Origin: Sipunculus nudus
Lineage: Eukaryota; Annelida; Sipuncula; Golfingiida; Sipunculidae
DNA length: 64,000 bases
Assembly: GCA_026874595.1 (NCBI GenBank)
Contig: CM049306.1
Span: 25,225,519-25,289,518, forward strand
Reading direction: 5' to 3'
Position 1 is the first letter of the stretch; each line of letters opens with the position of its first letter. A model generated the notes under the pieces. The model was given only the letters and a program-made list of their open reading frames with translations. It was not told where the DNA came from and did no database searches. The position numbers and the translations under genes were made by a program. This document shows, in pieces, positions 12,351-24,146 of this stretch.

Positions 12351-13611
12351 GAGTTTAATGCAATCTTCCCTGGCCAGTGTTCCAGCGCACAATTTGTGGA
12401 AATCAGTTTAGTAGTTTTGCACAATCCTGCTAAAAGACAAATGAACTCACAAGCAGACATGGGTAAAAATGGAACTTCCTTCATAGGTAAATATTTCAAA
12501 TTGTTTCAATATGTGATGTCAATCCACCAGTTTGCATTGTGATATTTTTGTAGCGGCAAATTTGCATTTAATTATTCTAACACCATAATTATATGCAGAT
12601 AATTTTGTTTTGAAGCAGATGTTAGAACCAGATGTATCTGTGTGTTTGGCCTCACTGGTATTGTAGCTGTTTTTACAGGTCTCCTTTACTGTGTGATCTA
12701 CACAAGAATGGTAATACAAAATAGTCTCAGTGTATGAAGAAATAAATGTATAGCATACTATGTTCCAATGGTCCACTTAGAATCCTGTATTGAATGTCCC
12801 AGATGGAACAGTACAGGTTTCACATAAATATACATGTATGTCAAAGCTTGGTAAATACATAAGTTTGGCCATACATTTAATGCATAATGTTATCATAATC
12901 ATTACCCATATAATAGTTGCAGTAATGAAGCAGAGTTGCTCAGTGCCTGCTTTTAATATATATCTGCAGCTGATATATAGGGGGTTATTTGTGCATTCTT
13001 TATTCAGCTCACTAACATTATAACTTGGACATGAAATTTCATCCTGTTCTGCTAAGTACTAGCTTCTTCTCTTGTTGGTACAGGTGTTTGGTGCTAGGTA
13101 TGTTCTTTGTTGCAACCTTTTTCCCACAGTCAGACTTAACCAGTTTTATACCTGCAAAGCAAAGGATCAATACTTTTATGAATTTTCCTATGCATGAAGG
13201 TATTAGTGCAATACAGCATATCCCAGAATAATGTTATTCAAGTATTATTAATGAAGCAGTTCATCCTTTGGCTGTTCAACATCTGAAACAGTCATACACA
13301 CATCATTATGGCAGGTTTATTAGCATTCATGTTTTGAAGATCATTCTCAATTTTTTGTGAGAATTAAACACACGTATCAGAGGTGTCTTATTTTATTTAA
13401 TTCCGCTAGAAAACCATGTATCTGACATATTTCTAGTGACTTTGAAACTTACAAGTAATCTAAAAACAGAACTGGGTGTAAGACAGGTTTCTCGGCATTT
13501 ACCATAAACTTTGCCATATAGAACAGCTATTTCGTCATTTTCAAACTGGAATAGTATGTGCTTTGGAAAACTACAAAAGCCATATAGGACAAAGCAGACA
13601 TTTCAGACCTG
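12351..13611. other. Nothing recognised
   Basis: Short open frames here lack codon structure, splice context or similarity. Confidence 0.5.
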
Positions 13612-13619
13612 GCATTACC

Positions 13620-15390
13620 GGTGTCAGTCGTAATGAACGCGGTCGGGATGGGCGCGCGGTTTATACTAAGCAAAATTAGTGCTGCTGGGCATGGACGTGA
13701 CGGCTCCTATGAAACTTGAATATTACATATTCCCTCAATTTTGTTATATTTTAACAGTTGGTTGACGATAAGTGGGTTTTTCATGAGGCGCACATGAATG
13801 CATTTCAATGTACGATTTATATACAAATTAACAACATTCCCAGGTTTAGACGACAAAATTTTCGACTTTGAATGCTATTTTTTAAACATCTAATTCTTGT
13901 TGCTGGACATTTATCATAGAAAATAACAATATTTATGTTCCATAATAAATGATTTCAATACCAAACAACATTTATTTATGTAAGCAACCCAGTTACCTGT
14001 AAAAGTACGTCAAAAGAAGGAAACCTGCTTGCTCACTCGGAAGCCAACACTGATTAATTAGTTAATTAGTTAATTAGCTTCACAAAGGTTTCCTACAACG
14101 CTGATTAAACAGCTGCAAAAACTCATCTTCACAAACATTCGTAATATTATACATAAATAATGCACTTCCCCAGCAAAATATATAATATTTATCACAAGAC
14201 ACGTTTGTGATTGCATTGACGACGGCCAGCATCGTGACGGGCGAAAATGCCAGCAATTCTCTTTTTTTCAGAAGTACTCAATATGAAATATTTATCTCTC
14301 TCTCTCACTTGCTTTGTTTTAAATGATCACTCAATCTGATATTTATTTCAATTTTTATTATTAAATAATAATTTTTAATGAAATGCCTCATATTTTATAG
14401 CCTATATTTAATCACTTTCCCTTGATCATTTGAATGATCAGTCTGTCTGAAGCTTTATAAATCTCACGTATTTCTGTTCCTTTTATTTCTCTCTCTCCCT
14501 CTCTTTCTCTCTCTCTGTTTTCATTTTAAATGATTTCTCTATTTCTCTCATGTTATATAATAATTCGCTCTCTCTTATTGGTGTATTAAGATGATCAATC
14601 AATCGGAACTAAATAACTCGCCCATATTTCTGTCTGTTTGTCTCTCACTCTCTCTCGCTTTATTTTAAATGATCGCTCAATCAGATATTTATTTCAACTT
14701 TTATATAAAAATGATAATTTTAAATGAATTTCCTCTCTTTTTATTTAATTACTCACTTTCCATCATTTAAATGATCAATGAAAGCTTAATAAATCGTCCC
14801 GTATTTCTGTCCCTCTTTTTATTTCTCTCTCTAACGTTCTCAAATTTGTGTATTTTAATAACTCAATCGAAAACTAAATAAATCGCCCCCTGTTTCTGTC
14901 TGCTCCTCTGTCTCTCTCATTCTCTCTCTATATATTTCTCTCTTTATATACAATATGTACATGAACAACTTTTACAAGAGGTAGAACTTTATCACTCTTG
15001 AATTACCTGCAAACATATTTTAAATCAAATCTGGAACGTATCAAATTGTAGAGATCTATATAAAGCTTTAGAGAGCATAATCATAGAAGGAACTCCACAA
15101 TGCACCAACAATTTATAAAAATCAACTTGCGCTTTATATACGATACCTCTACATGAACAATTATTATACAAAGAGTAGAATTAACAGCACTTTAATTATC
15201 CACAAAACATATTTTAACCAAAATCTGGAGGGAATAAGTAAAATTCAAGTTTCATAAGAGCTGTCGGGTCCACGCCCAGAAGTACCAAACTTGCTTTGTA
15301 TAAATCGCCACGCCCAGCCTGACCTTGCCAATCTCGACCACACCCAGGAACCGCGCGCCTATCCCGACGGCGCTCATTAAGACCGTAACC
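13620..15390. mobile_element. Long-TIR non-autonomous DNA transposon, 1.77 kb, unassigned superfamily
   Basis: An exact 8-bp duplication GCATTACC flanks the element (13612-13619 and 15391-15398). The inverted termini start GGTGTCAGTCGTAATG and GGTTACGGTCTTAATG and share a CG-rich GTCGGGATRGGCGCGCGGTT. Homology between the arms continues for more than 150 bp (TATGAAACTTGAATATTAC near 13710 versus its complement near 15255), apart from an approximately 40-bp indel. The interior (14280-14930) is CT-rich tandem DNA. No transposase is present. The 8-bp duplication fits hAT or P; the long arms resemble Mutator-like elements. Confidence 0.8.
14280..14940. repeat. CT-rich degenerate tandem repeat inside the long-TIR element
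   Basis: Units contain TCTCTCTC runs, TTTTAAATGATCNCTCAATC and TATTTATTTCAACTTTTAT, with a period of very roughly 370 bp and clear decay. Confidence 0.65.
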
Positions 15391-15399
15391 GCATTACCT

Positions 15400-16785
15400 A
15401 GCTGGTTTACAATTTTCATACAATAAGGTCAGGAAGATATGATGTCCCAGTCGACCTTTCATGTGTCATGAGTGCAAAACACTAGGTTATATTTGTGTCG
15501 CAAGTGCAACACACTTGTGGGGGGCTCTTAAGAAACTTTCAGTGAAGTATTGTTTATATGTGCAGTGGTCATTCTGATGAGTGGAATGAAAAGAATAGAT
15601 TTTTGTAGGGCACTTTTTTGCAATTATTTTGAAATATTAAAAACTAGAATGACATATGACTGGTAAACAGTAGAGGTTGTTAATGAACATCTGTTCCAAC
15701 AAAAGTAAACCGAACTACTTATGGTCAGACATTTAGAAGAAGAGGCTTGCCTTTATTAAATTACAGGCTGTGGTCTTGTTTTCTCTTGTTTTATCAAACT
15801 CATGTCTAAATTGAATCTATTTTGAAAAGGGAATTTTAAATCAGTGTAATAAAATGATTAACATTTATAATTTTTCATGTGTTTCTGGAATAAAAATGAG
15901 AAGTGCTTTGCTTCGTGTAAATACTGTTATTCAGTATGAGGCTAATGATACTGTATTTTCACGAGGACAGAGGGGGACCACTTTCATGTTTTCAGTATAG
16001 GTGAATGTGCAAATTGGATTCACACAGTTATCCTTATAGATCACATCAGCTTTGACATATGGGTTTCTTGTTTATTCTACAAAATTAATGGTCATTAGGT
16101 TTATCATGTTGAAACAACTTAATTATCATCATATAAATATACAACTGCCATACAGCTGGTCTATGTGTCAGCACAAAACCACTGGTTCTGGGCTAGCTAT
16201 ATGTGCTACCCTGGTATATGGCGGGTATATATAACCTGTTTAATACATGAGGAAATATTGAGCTGTGTTTAATATGCCCTGAATATTTGTAGTCAGGAGA
16301 CGGGGACACTGAACTACACGACTTGTATTTTATGTGAACTGGCCTGAATGTGGTGGAAGTGACTGAACCTCTCCATTTGTGGCTGAAAGAACGGCTGAAA
16401 CAGGTAGCAAATTGTGGGCATTTATACCTGCCTGGTCTGGATTACTTGTAACATTATTTGCAGTAGGACTGTTAAACAAATTACAAAATGGGCATTTTAT
16501 TTTAATATCTTTTAATATAAATTACCTGTGCTGCTCACATCCAAGAGGGTATAATTGTTTAACATACAGTCTAGTGATATATGAAGGTTTTTTTTTTGCA
16601 TTTTAATGTGAAACCCCCCTTATTCTCATTAAAATAAGAATTAATACTGCCTAAATTCATGAGCATATTTATTAAATACATGATATTTGCTGAAATATCT
16701 CAAAATGCAGGCCTACATGAGCAATAGAGTCCCAAACCAGGACTTGAGTACTTGGTTTGAATTAGTCTTTAGAACTCTTGAGATA
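15400..16785. other. Nothing recognised
   Basis: A+T-rich DNA between two transposable elements, without supported genes. Confidence 0.5.
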
Positions 16786-16786
16786 T

Positions 16787-18149
16787 ACATATATATGTCG
16801 AGGCCCAGATAAGAATCTGGCCCAATTTAACTGGGCCAGCCCAGATTAAAATTTTGATTTGGGCCAGTCCAGATTACAATCCTGTGGTGAAGACTTCAGG
16901 ATTTACATTTGGTCTGGACTGATTTTAAGCTGGACCAGCCCAGATTAGAATTTTGATCTGGGCTGATCAAGTTTACAATCCTGTGGTGGACAGATTTAAA
17001 AATGGGCCAGCCCAGATTAGAATTTTGATCAGGGCCTGACAAGATTATAATCCTGTGGTGCACTGTTTTGAAAATTGGCCAGCCCAGATCAGAATCCTTA
17101 TCTAATTCTAGGCTTGCTTGATTTTTATCATCTTAAATCAGTTAATACAGTCAATATTTATTCCAGATACACCAGTTTGAAGGGCACAAAACACAAAATG
17201 AACAAGATCATTTAAAATATTTTAGTGAGCAAAAAAGCTAACCAACAAATGTAATGTGCTTCTTGGGTTTATCCTCTTCAAGGCATGCAAGTTGACATCA
17301 ACTAAACCTAAACCAACGACCATAATTAATCACAGTTTTAGATTATACATGTATATCAGTTCTGAGACATCTGTTTAACTTAATATTAAAAATCTTTACT
17401 TAACTGTGATAATCTGTTCTGAAAATCAAAATTAGATGTGTAATATTAAATATATACATGCATAATAAAATACCAGCTTTACTCATGTAAGTGAACAAAA
17501 GTAATTTATCAGTCTTGATGCTTATATTTGTGAGCATCATGACAATTTGCCCTGACATTGGGCTGGGGTGAGGTTTGTGATACCAATACTGTAATTTTCA
17601 ACAGCAGGAAATGCACAGCTGAGAAAATGATATGACTGCTGTCATTTGGCAGTCTAAAAAATAGAGTGATCATGTGTGATAATTACAATTATAATTTTAT
17701 TTCAGAATGAAAAATTTTAAAACCATAAGGATGCAGGAGGGTGACAAACATGGTGGAGGTTTTACCTTGGAGTTAATAACTTAAAAAAAGCTAATCTAAT
17801 GACTGATAACTAATCTAAATTGAAGATAATTAAATGCTGCAATAAAAATACTCTCTACCTTTGATAGTTAAAATGCTGAGCTATTGAAGCTATCCTAGGA
17901 TTAGATTAGGATTCTGATCTGGACTGGCCCAGTTTAAAATCAGTCCACCACAGGACTGTAAACTTGTCTGGCCCAGATCAAAATTCTAATCTGGGCTGGC
18001 CCAGTTTAAAATCAGTCCAGACCAGATTTAAATCCTGAAGTCTTCACCACAGGATTGTAATTTGGACTGGCCCAGATCAAAATTTTGATCTCGGCTGGCC
18101 CAGTTTTAATTTGAGCCAGATTCTAATCTGGGCCTCGACATGTATATGT
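16787..18149. mobile_element. DNA element with tandem-repeat inverted arms (TGGCCCAG-rich), 1.36 kb
   Basis: The terminal ATGTCGAGGCCCAGAT at 16795-16810 is matched perfectly in inverse at 18126-18141, and similarity extends outward through ACATATA. Each arm of about 300 bp consists of several 60-70-bp units carrying GGGCCAGCCCAGATTAGAAT or its complement. The middle (17110-17880) is A+T-rich. No target duplication or coding sequence could be fixed. A foldback-like non-autonomous transposon is the likely identity. Confidence 0.7.
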
Positions 18150-18194
18150 CTCAGGACAAACTATGATCCAGTAGAATCGTCGATCCTACTAGGA

Positions 18195-18252
18195 CAAAGT
18201 CCGATTATATATATGTATACACATATATCTATATGTGTGTGTGTGTGTGTGC
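18195..18252. repeat. TA/TG microsatellite
   Basis: TATATATATG followed by an uninterrupted (TG)n run. Confidence 0.85.
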
Positions 18253-18890
18253 TGTTTCTTGTGGATATAGCATGTAAGTAACACACTGCAGGGTCTTCCT
18301 ACAGTTAAAAGCATGGTGCCAATAATCACATGGCAACTGACAGCACATATTTATAAAAATGTATCATAATATGATCATTTTGCATGACATAGCTGCTGAA
18401 CAAACAGAGTAAAGTTGTAAATGAGTGTGAACAGGGACTCTCTGGGTAATTTTGAACAGCTGAAAAGGATAAAATTGCTTTTATTTTTTTCGCTAACTAG
18501 TGTCAGAGCGTTCTTCCTGGTGAAGATCACTGCAGGGAGTGGTGGCACTGTGTCAGAATCATCCAGAACATAAACCAGCTCTGTTTGTGATCAGCACAAC
18601 ATGACAGCAGTTATATTGACCCTTTTGTTACCTCATGAATTTAAAATTTGCCATGATATTGATATGCAAAAACACCTTCCTTTGGTTTTTCTTTCTCTGG
18701 TTAAATGTGCAAGCTTAACATTTTTTATCCATTCTAATTTTTACAGAATTCGGTTACATATTGGGTCTGGGTGTTAACAGTGTGTTACGGAGTCTTCCTT
18801 AGCTGAGAAGGTCATTGTTATTACAATGTTATTACAAAGGGGCCAGAAATGCTAATAACAGTCACACATCATGGGGGTAAGCTTTGAGTA
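18253..18890. other. Nothing recognised
   Basis: Unique-looking sequence without supported features. Confidence 0.5.
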
Positions 18891-18894
18891 ATTC

Positions 18895-21800
18895 GTCTCA
18901 GATCTGCTGCTGAGAACCTCATTGTCACTACTTAGTGATGTCACATTGTTTAATGTTCATTATAATGGCCACATATTAGGTAGGCTGGATAAAATGAGTT
19001 ACTCAGTCCTCCATAGCTGAGAACCTCATTGTCACTACTTGTGATGTCAGTTTGTTTAATGTTCATTATTATGGTCACATATAAGGTATAATATGTCAGA
19101 TTCTTTAATGTTGATTATAATGGTCACATATAAGGTAGGCCGGATGAAGTGAGTTAATCATTCCTCCAAAGCTGAGAACTTCAGTGTCACTACTTAGTGA
19201 TGTCAGATTGTTCAATGTTCATTATAATGGCCACACATTAGATATAATATGTCAGATTCTTTAATGTTGATTATAATGGTCACATATAAGGTAGGCCAGA
19301 TGAAGTGAGTTACTCATTCCTCCATAGCTGAGAACCTCATTATCACTACTTGTGATGTCAGTTTGTTTAATGTTCATTATTATGGTCACATATTAGGTAT
19401 AATATGTCAGATTGTTTAATGTTCATTATAATGGTCACATATAAGGTAGGCCAGATGAAGTGAGTTACTCATTCCTCCATAGCTGAGAACCTCAGTGTCA
19501 CTACTTTGTGATGTCAGATTGTTTAATGTTCATTATAATGGCCACATATTAGGTAGGCCAGATAAAATGAGTTACTCAGTCCTCCTTAGCTGAGAATCCC
19601 ATTATCACTACTTGTGATGTCAGTTTGTTTAATGTTCATTATTATGGACACATATTAGGTATAATTTGTCAGATTGTTTAATGTTCATTATAATGGTCAC
19701 ATATAAGGTAGGCCAGATGAAGTGAGTTACTCAGTCCTCCATTGCTGAGAACCTCAGTGTCACTACTTTGTGATTTACAGATTGTTCAATGTTCATTATA
19801 ATGGCCACATATTAGGTAGGCCAGATAAAATGAGTTACTTAGTCCTTTATAGCTGAGAACCTTAGTGTCTCTACTTGTCATGTCAGATTGTTTAATGTTC
19901 ATTATTATGGTCACATATTAGGTATAAAATGTCAGATTGTTTAATGTTCATTATAATGGTCACATATAAGGTAGGCCAGATGAAGTGAGTTACACAGTCC
20001 TCCAAAGCTGAGAACCTCATTGTCACTACTTTGTGATGTCAGATTGTTTAATGTTCATTATTATGGTCACATATTAGGTATAATATGTCAGATTGTTTAA
20101 TGTTCATTATAATGGTCACATATACGGTAGGCCAGATGAAGTGAGTTACACAGTCCTCCATAGCTGAGAACCTCATTGTCACTACTTGTGATGTCAGATT
20201 GTTTAATGTTTATTATTATGGTCACATATTAGGTATAATATATCAGATTGTTTAATGTTCATTATAATGGTCACATATAAGGTAGGCCAGATGAAGTGAG
20301 TTACTCAGTCCTCCATTGCTGAGAACCTCATTGTCACTACTTTGTGATGTCAGATTGTTTAATGTTCATTATAATGGCCACATATTAGGTAGGCCAGATA
20401 AAATGAGTTACTCAGTCCTCCTTAGCTGAGAATCCCATTATCACTACTTGTGATGTCAGTTTGTTTAATGTTCATTATTATGGTCACATATTAGGTATAA
20501 TATGTCAGATTGTTTAATGTTCATTATAATGGTCACATATAAGGTAGGCCAGATGAAGTGAGTTACTCAGTCCTCCTTAGCTGAGAACCTCATTGTCACT
20601 ACTTTGTGATGTCAGATTGTTTAATGTTCATTATAATGGCCACATATTAGGTAGGCAAGATAAAATGAGTTACTCAGTCCTCCATAGCTGAGAACCTCAG
20701 TGTCACTACTTGTGATGTCAGTTTGTTTAATGTTCATTATTATGGTCACGTATTAGGGAGGCCAGATAAAATGAGTTACTCAGTCCTCCATAGCTGAGAA
20801 TCCCATTATCACTACTTGTGATGTCAGTTTGTTTAATGTTCATTATTATGGTCACATATTAGGTATAATATGTCAGATTCTTTAATGTTGATTATAATGG
20901 TCACATATAAGGTAGGCCAGATGAAGTGAGTTACTCATTCCTCCATAGCTGAGAACCTCATTATCACTACTTGTGATGTCAGTTTGTTTAATGTTCATTA
21001 TTATGGTCACATATTAGGTATAATATGTCAGATTGTTTAATGTTCATATTAATGGTCACATATAAGATAGGCCAGATGAAGTGAGTTACTCGGTCCTCCT
21101 TAGCTGAGAACCTCATTGTCACTACTTTGTGATGTCAGATTGTTTAATGTTCATTATAATGGCCACATATTAGGTAGGCTGGATAAAATGAGTTACTCAG
21201 TCCTCCTTAGCTGAGAATCCCATTATCACTACTTGTGATGTCAGTTTGTTTAATGTTCACTATTATGGTCACATATTAGGTATAATATGACAGATTGTTT
21301 AATGTTCATTATAATGGTCACATATAAGGTAGGCCAGATGAAGTGAGTTACTCAGTCCTCCTTAGCTGAGAACCTCATTGTCACTACTTTGTGATGTCAG
21401 ATTGTTTAATGTTCATTATAATGGCCACATATTAGGTAGGCTGGATAAAATGAGTTACTCAGTCCTCCTTAGCTGAGAATCCCATTATCACTACTTGTGA
21501 TGTCAGATTGTTCAATGTTCATTATAATGGCCACATATTAGGTAGGCCAGATAATATGAGTTACTCAGTCCTCCATAGCTGAGAACCTTAGTGTCTCTAC
21601 TTGTCATGTCAGATTGTTTAATGTTCATTATTATGGTCACATATTAGGTATAATATGACAGATTGTTTAATGTTCATTATTATGGTCACATATAAGGTAG
21701 GCCAGATGAAGTGAGTTACTCAGTCCTCCTTAGCTGAGAACCTCATTGTCACTACTTTGTGATGTCAGATTGTTTAATGTTCATTATAATGGCCACATAT

Positions 21801-21985
21801 TAGGTAGGCAAGATAATATGAGTTACTCAGTCCTCCATAGCCGAGAACCTTAGTGTCTCTACTTGTGATGTCAGTTTGTTTAATGTTCATTATTATGGAC
21901 ACATATTAGGTATAATATGTCAGATTGTTTAATGTTCATTATAATGGTCACATATTAGTTAGGCTTAGTCATATATAGCTGAGTA
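18895..21985. repeat. Higher-order minisatellite array, about 107-bp and 156-bp alternating units
   Basis: The B unit (about 107 bp) runs AGCTGAGAACCTCATTGTCA ... GGCCAGATAAAATGAGTTAC ... CCTCC. The A unit (about 156 bp) is the same with an internal duplication of the GTCAGATTGTTTAATGTTCA ... GGTCACATATAAGGTA block. A and B alternate through much of the array, giving a roughly 263-bp higher-order period. Stop codons occur throughout, so it is non-coding. Confidence 0.9.
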
Positions 21986-23956
21986 ATTTAGTGTTACCAG
22001 GTTAGCCATGTTATGGTGTCAGTTATATCAGTTCGGTGTAAATGAGGTTAACTGTCATGCTAACAAAGTGGCTTTACAGAGTCTGATAAAACTAACGAGG
22101 AGGTACACAGGAGGTCAGGTACCAGGCATGGTATTTGCTTCAGTGCAGATCAGAAAAAGGTAGGATATTCTGTGATAGTGATTTAACAGGCCTCACAAGT
22201 GCATTTTCCCATAGTTTCCTGTGACATTAAATAATGCTATGGAAAATTTTAGTATATTTTGCAGCAAATAATATTAAATTATAAAGTAGGGAAAGCAAAA
22301 AATCATGAGAAAGCAAAGGAATTTTTAGCATGTTAAAAAGTAAAGGGCACATCATGGCATATCTCAGGAAACAAGAGCATATACAAAGTGGTCTCAGAAA
22401 TTCATAGACTATTGTAGACAACTACAGTTAATATAACAACTTCTGTCTAATGTGAACTATAACAACAACTGCACATTTAAATAGAATTTCTAGCAGAATA
22501 CACATAGATCACAGATAATGACAGGGAATTGTTTGGTGTGTAGAGTTTGTCTTAATAAACTCTTATGGTTGACATGCCATGATTCTTTCTTTTGTTCATG
22601 ATATTGTGACAGCAGATTGTAGCATATCATTGAAAAGAAAAGAAAAAATAATTGTCCCCTTGTGGTCTTCATAAGTGCTATGAATTTCTTGTTTGAGTTT
22701 TGACAGCCATCTCTTTATCACAGGAAATATCTTAAATGACTACTGGTATACACTATATTTATTCTACAGATATTTGTACTTAAAGGTTTACCTGCAAACT
22801 GAGCTACTGTACCCAGTACTTGCACCTGCTGTGAAAGTGTCTATAATTCTTACATTACACTTTTTATGATGCTGGAAATATTACATTTTGACCATGGCCT
22901 CTTTCTTTATCACTAACTTCATCAGTTCAGGCATGTCAGATGTGGGTAATTTTGTTTGATCAGGATTAACGTTTGTCAGATTGCCAAGGTTCAAGTATTG
23001 ATGACTCAATATAACCATGATGAAGCCACCATGTTACGGTACACTTCATTTAATTAGCATAAGTGATTAATGCCAGGTTACTGCTGTGGGCAAGGATTTA
23101 TGAATATTAAAGTTTAAAATTGCTGATGATAATTGATTATTTCACATAAGATTAATATGACTTTTTGGCACCGGTTTATTTTATATGTGACTAAATTGAA
23201 CATGGCTCAGGTAGTTCATCTCATTTTGATTTGCAGGGAAGCCATAATATATGGCTGTCCTATTAATACAGAATGCAGAAAGAGATCTAATTTATTTTGC
23301 TTATAAAAGTGCCATTAAGTACGGCATGGTTAAATAAATAGCTCAGGTCAGTCCCTGTATAAAGCAATGTTTACCTAGATATAATTTTGCTAGATATACA
23401 GGAAATGATGTCAAGAATTAGAGGAAGGTAAAATTTTTCCTTGAGGTCTAATACATCTGCATCTATATCTGGGTATAACCAGGAAAATCCAGGTGCCACC
23501 AGTAACATGTGGTACACAATATTCTTGTTTGTTATACAGTGTCAAATAAAGGCTGTGGTCCTCAGGTTAAAGAATGCTCTACTTTCATTCATATACTGTG
23601 TTAACTGGTATAAAATTTTGTTGTCTTAAACTGGTCCATGCCAGACCACCACCCCCCCCCCCCCACACACACACAACCACCATTTGTTTTACTGGAATGT
23701 TATCCGTTTGTGTACTGGGACAAGTTCACATTACTTTGTCAGAGACAGGTTTTCCTACAGGTAAAACTGGATACACTGGACTCAGGGGAGTTGTGTGACA
23801 AAGATATTGTGCCACCACCATCAGTTATAATTTAATACAGATTTACTTTACATTATAATTTAATTATTACCAAATAAAACCCATATGTCTTAAACCTTTT
23901 AATGGATACGTCGCACCTTTCCTGCAGAGTTTTACTGTGTTTGTTTTTATTTGCAG
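21986..23956. other. Upstream of PLEKHA start exon, nothing recognised
   Basis: Probably intronic to the PLEKHA 5' non-coding region. It includes a C-run/CA-rich tract at about 23648-23690. Confidence 0.5.
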
Positions 23957-24146
23957 GCATTAAACCACAGGCCAGCTCTAGTGGGGGAGGTGGTATGCGT
24001 GTGACCACAGAATGCCGTTTGTAGACCGTAACGGTAACTTTTGTGGGCTTCTAGAGGAGGAGGAGAAGGAGGGACAGTGGCAGACCAAGTTCTTTGTCTT
24101 GAACCAAGCAGACAACGTGCTGGAAGCATTCACTGACACACCAGAG
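23957..24146 (+). CDS. PLEKHA1: PLEKHA exon with start codon (5'UTR 23957-24011, coding 24012-24146)
   Basis: A strong acceptor (pyrimidine run ending TTTGCAG at 23956) opens the exon, and donor GAG|GTATCA follows 24146. The 55-nt leader precedes an ATG with A at -3. Coding gives residues 1-45, the first beta strands of PH1, ending in phase 0. Because an acceptor precedes the leader, an upstream non-coding exon must exist. Confidence 0.9.
23995..24024 (+). promoter_or_regulatory. Upstream ORF overlapping the PLEKHA start codon
   Basis: An ATG at 23995 (G at -3) opens a nine-codon frame that ends at TAG 24022-24024. It is out of frame with the main ATG at 24012 and overlaps it. Ribosomes that start here cannot reach the main ATG by ordinary downstream scanning, so it could reduce translation. 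The effect is inferred and depends on which 5' exon is joined. Confidence 0.5.
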
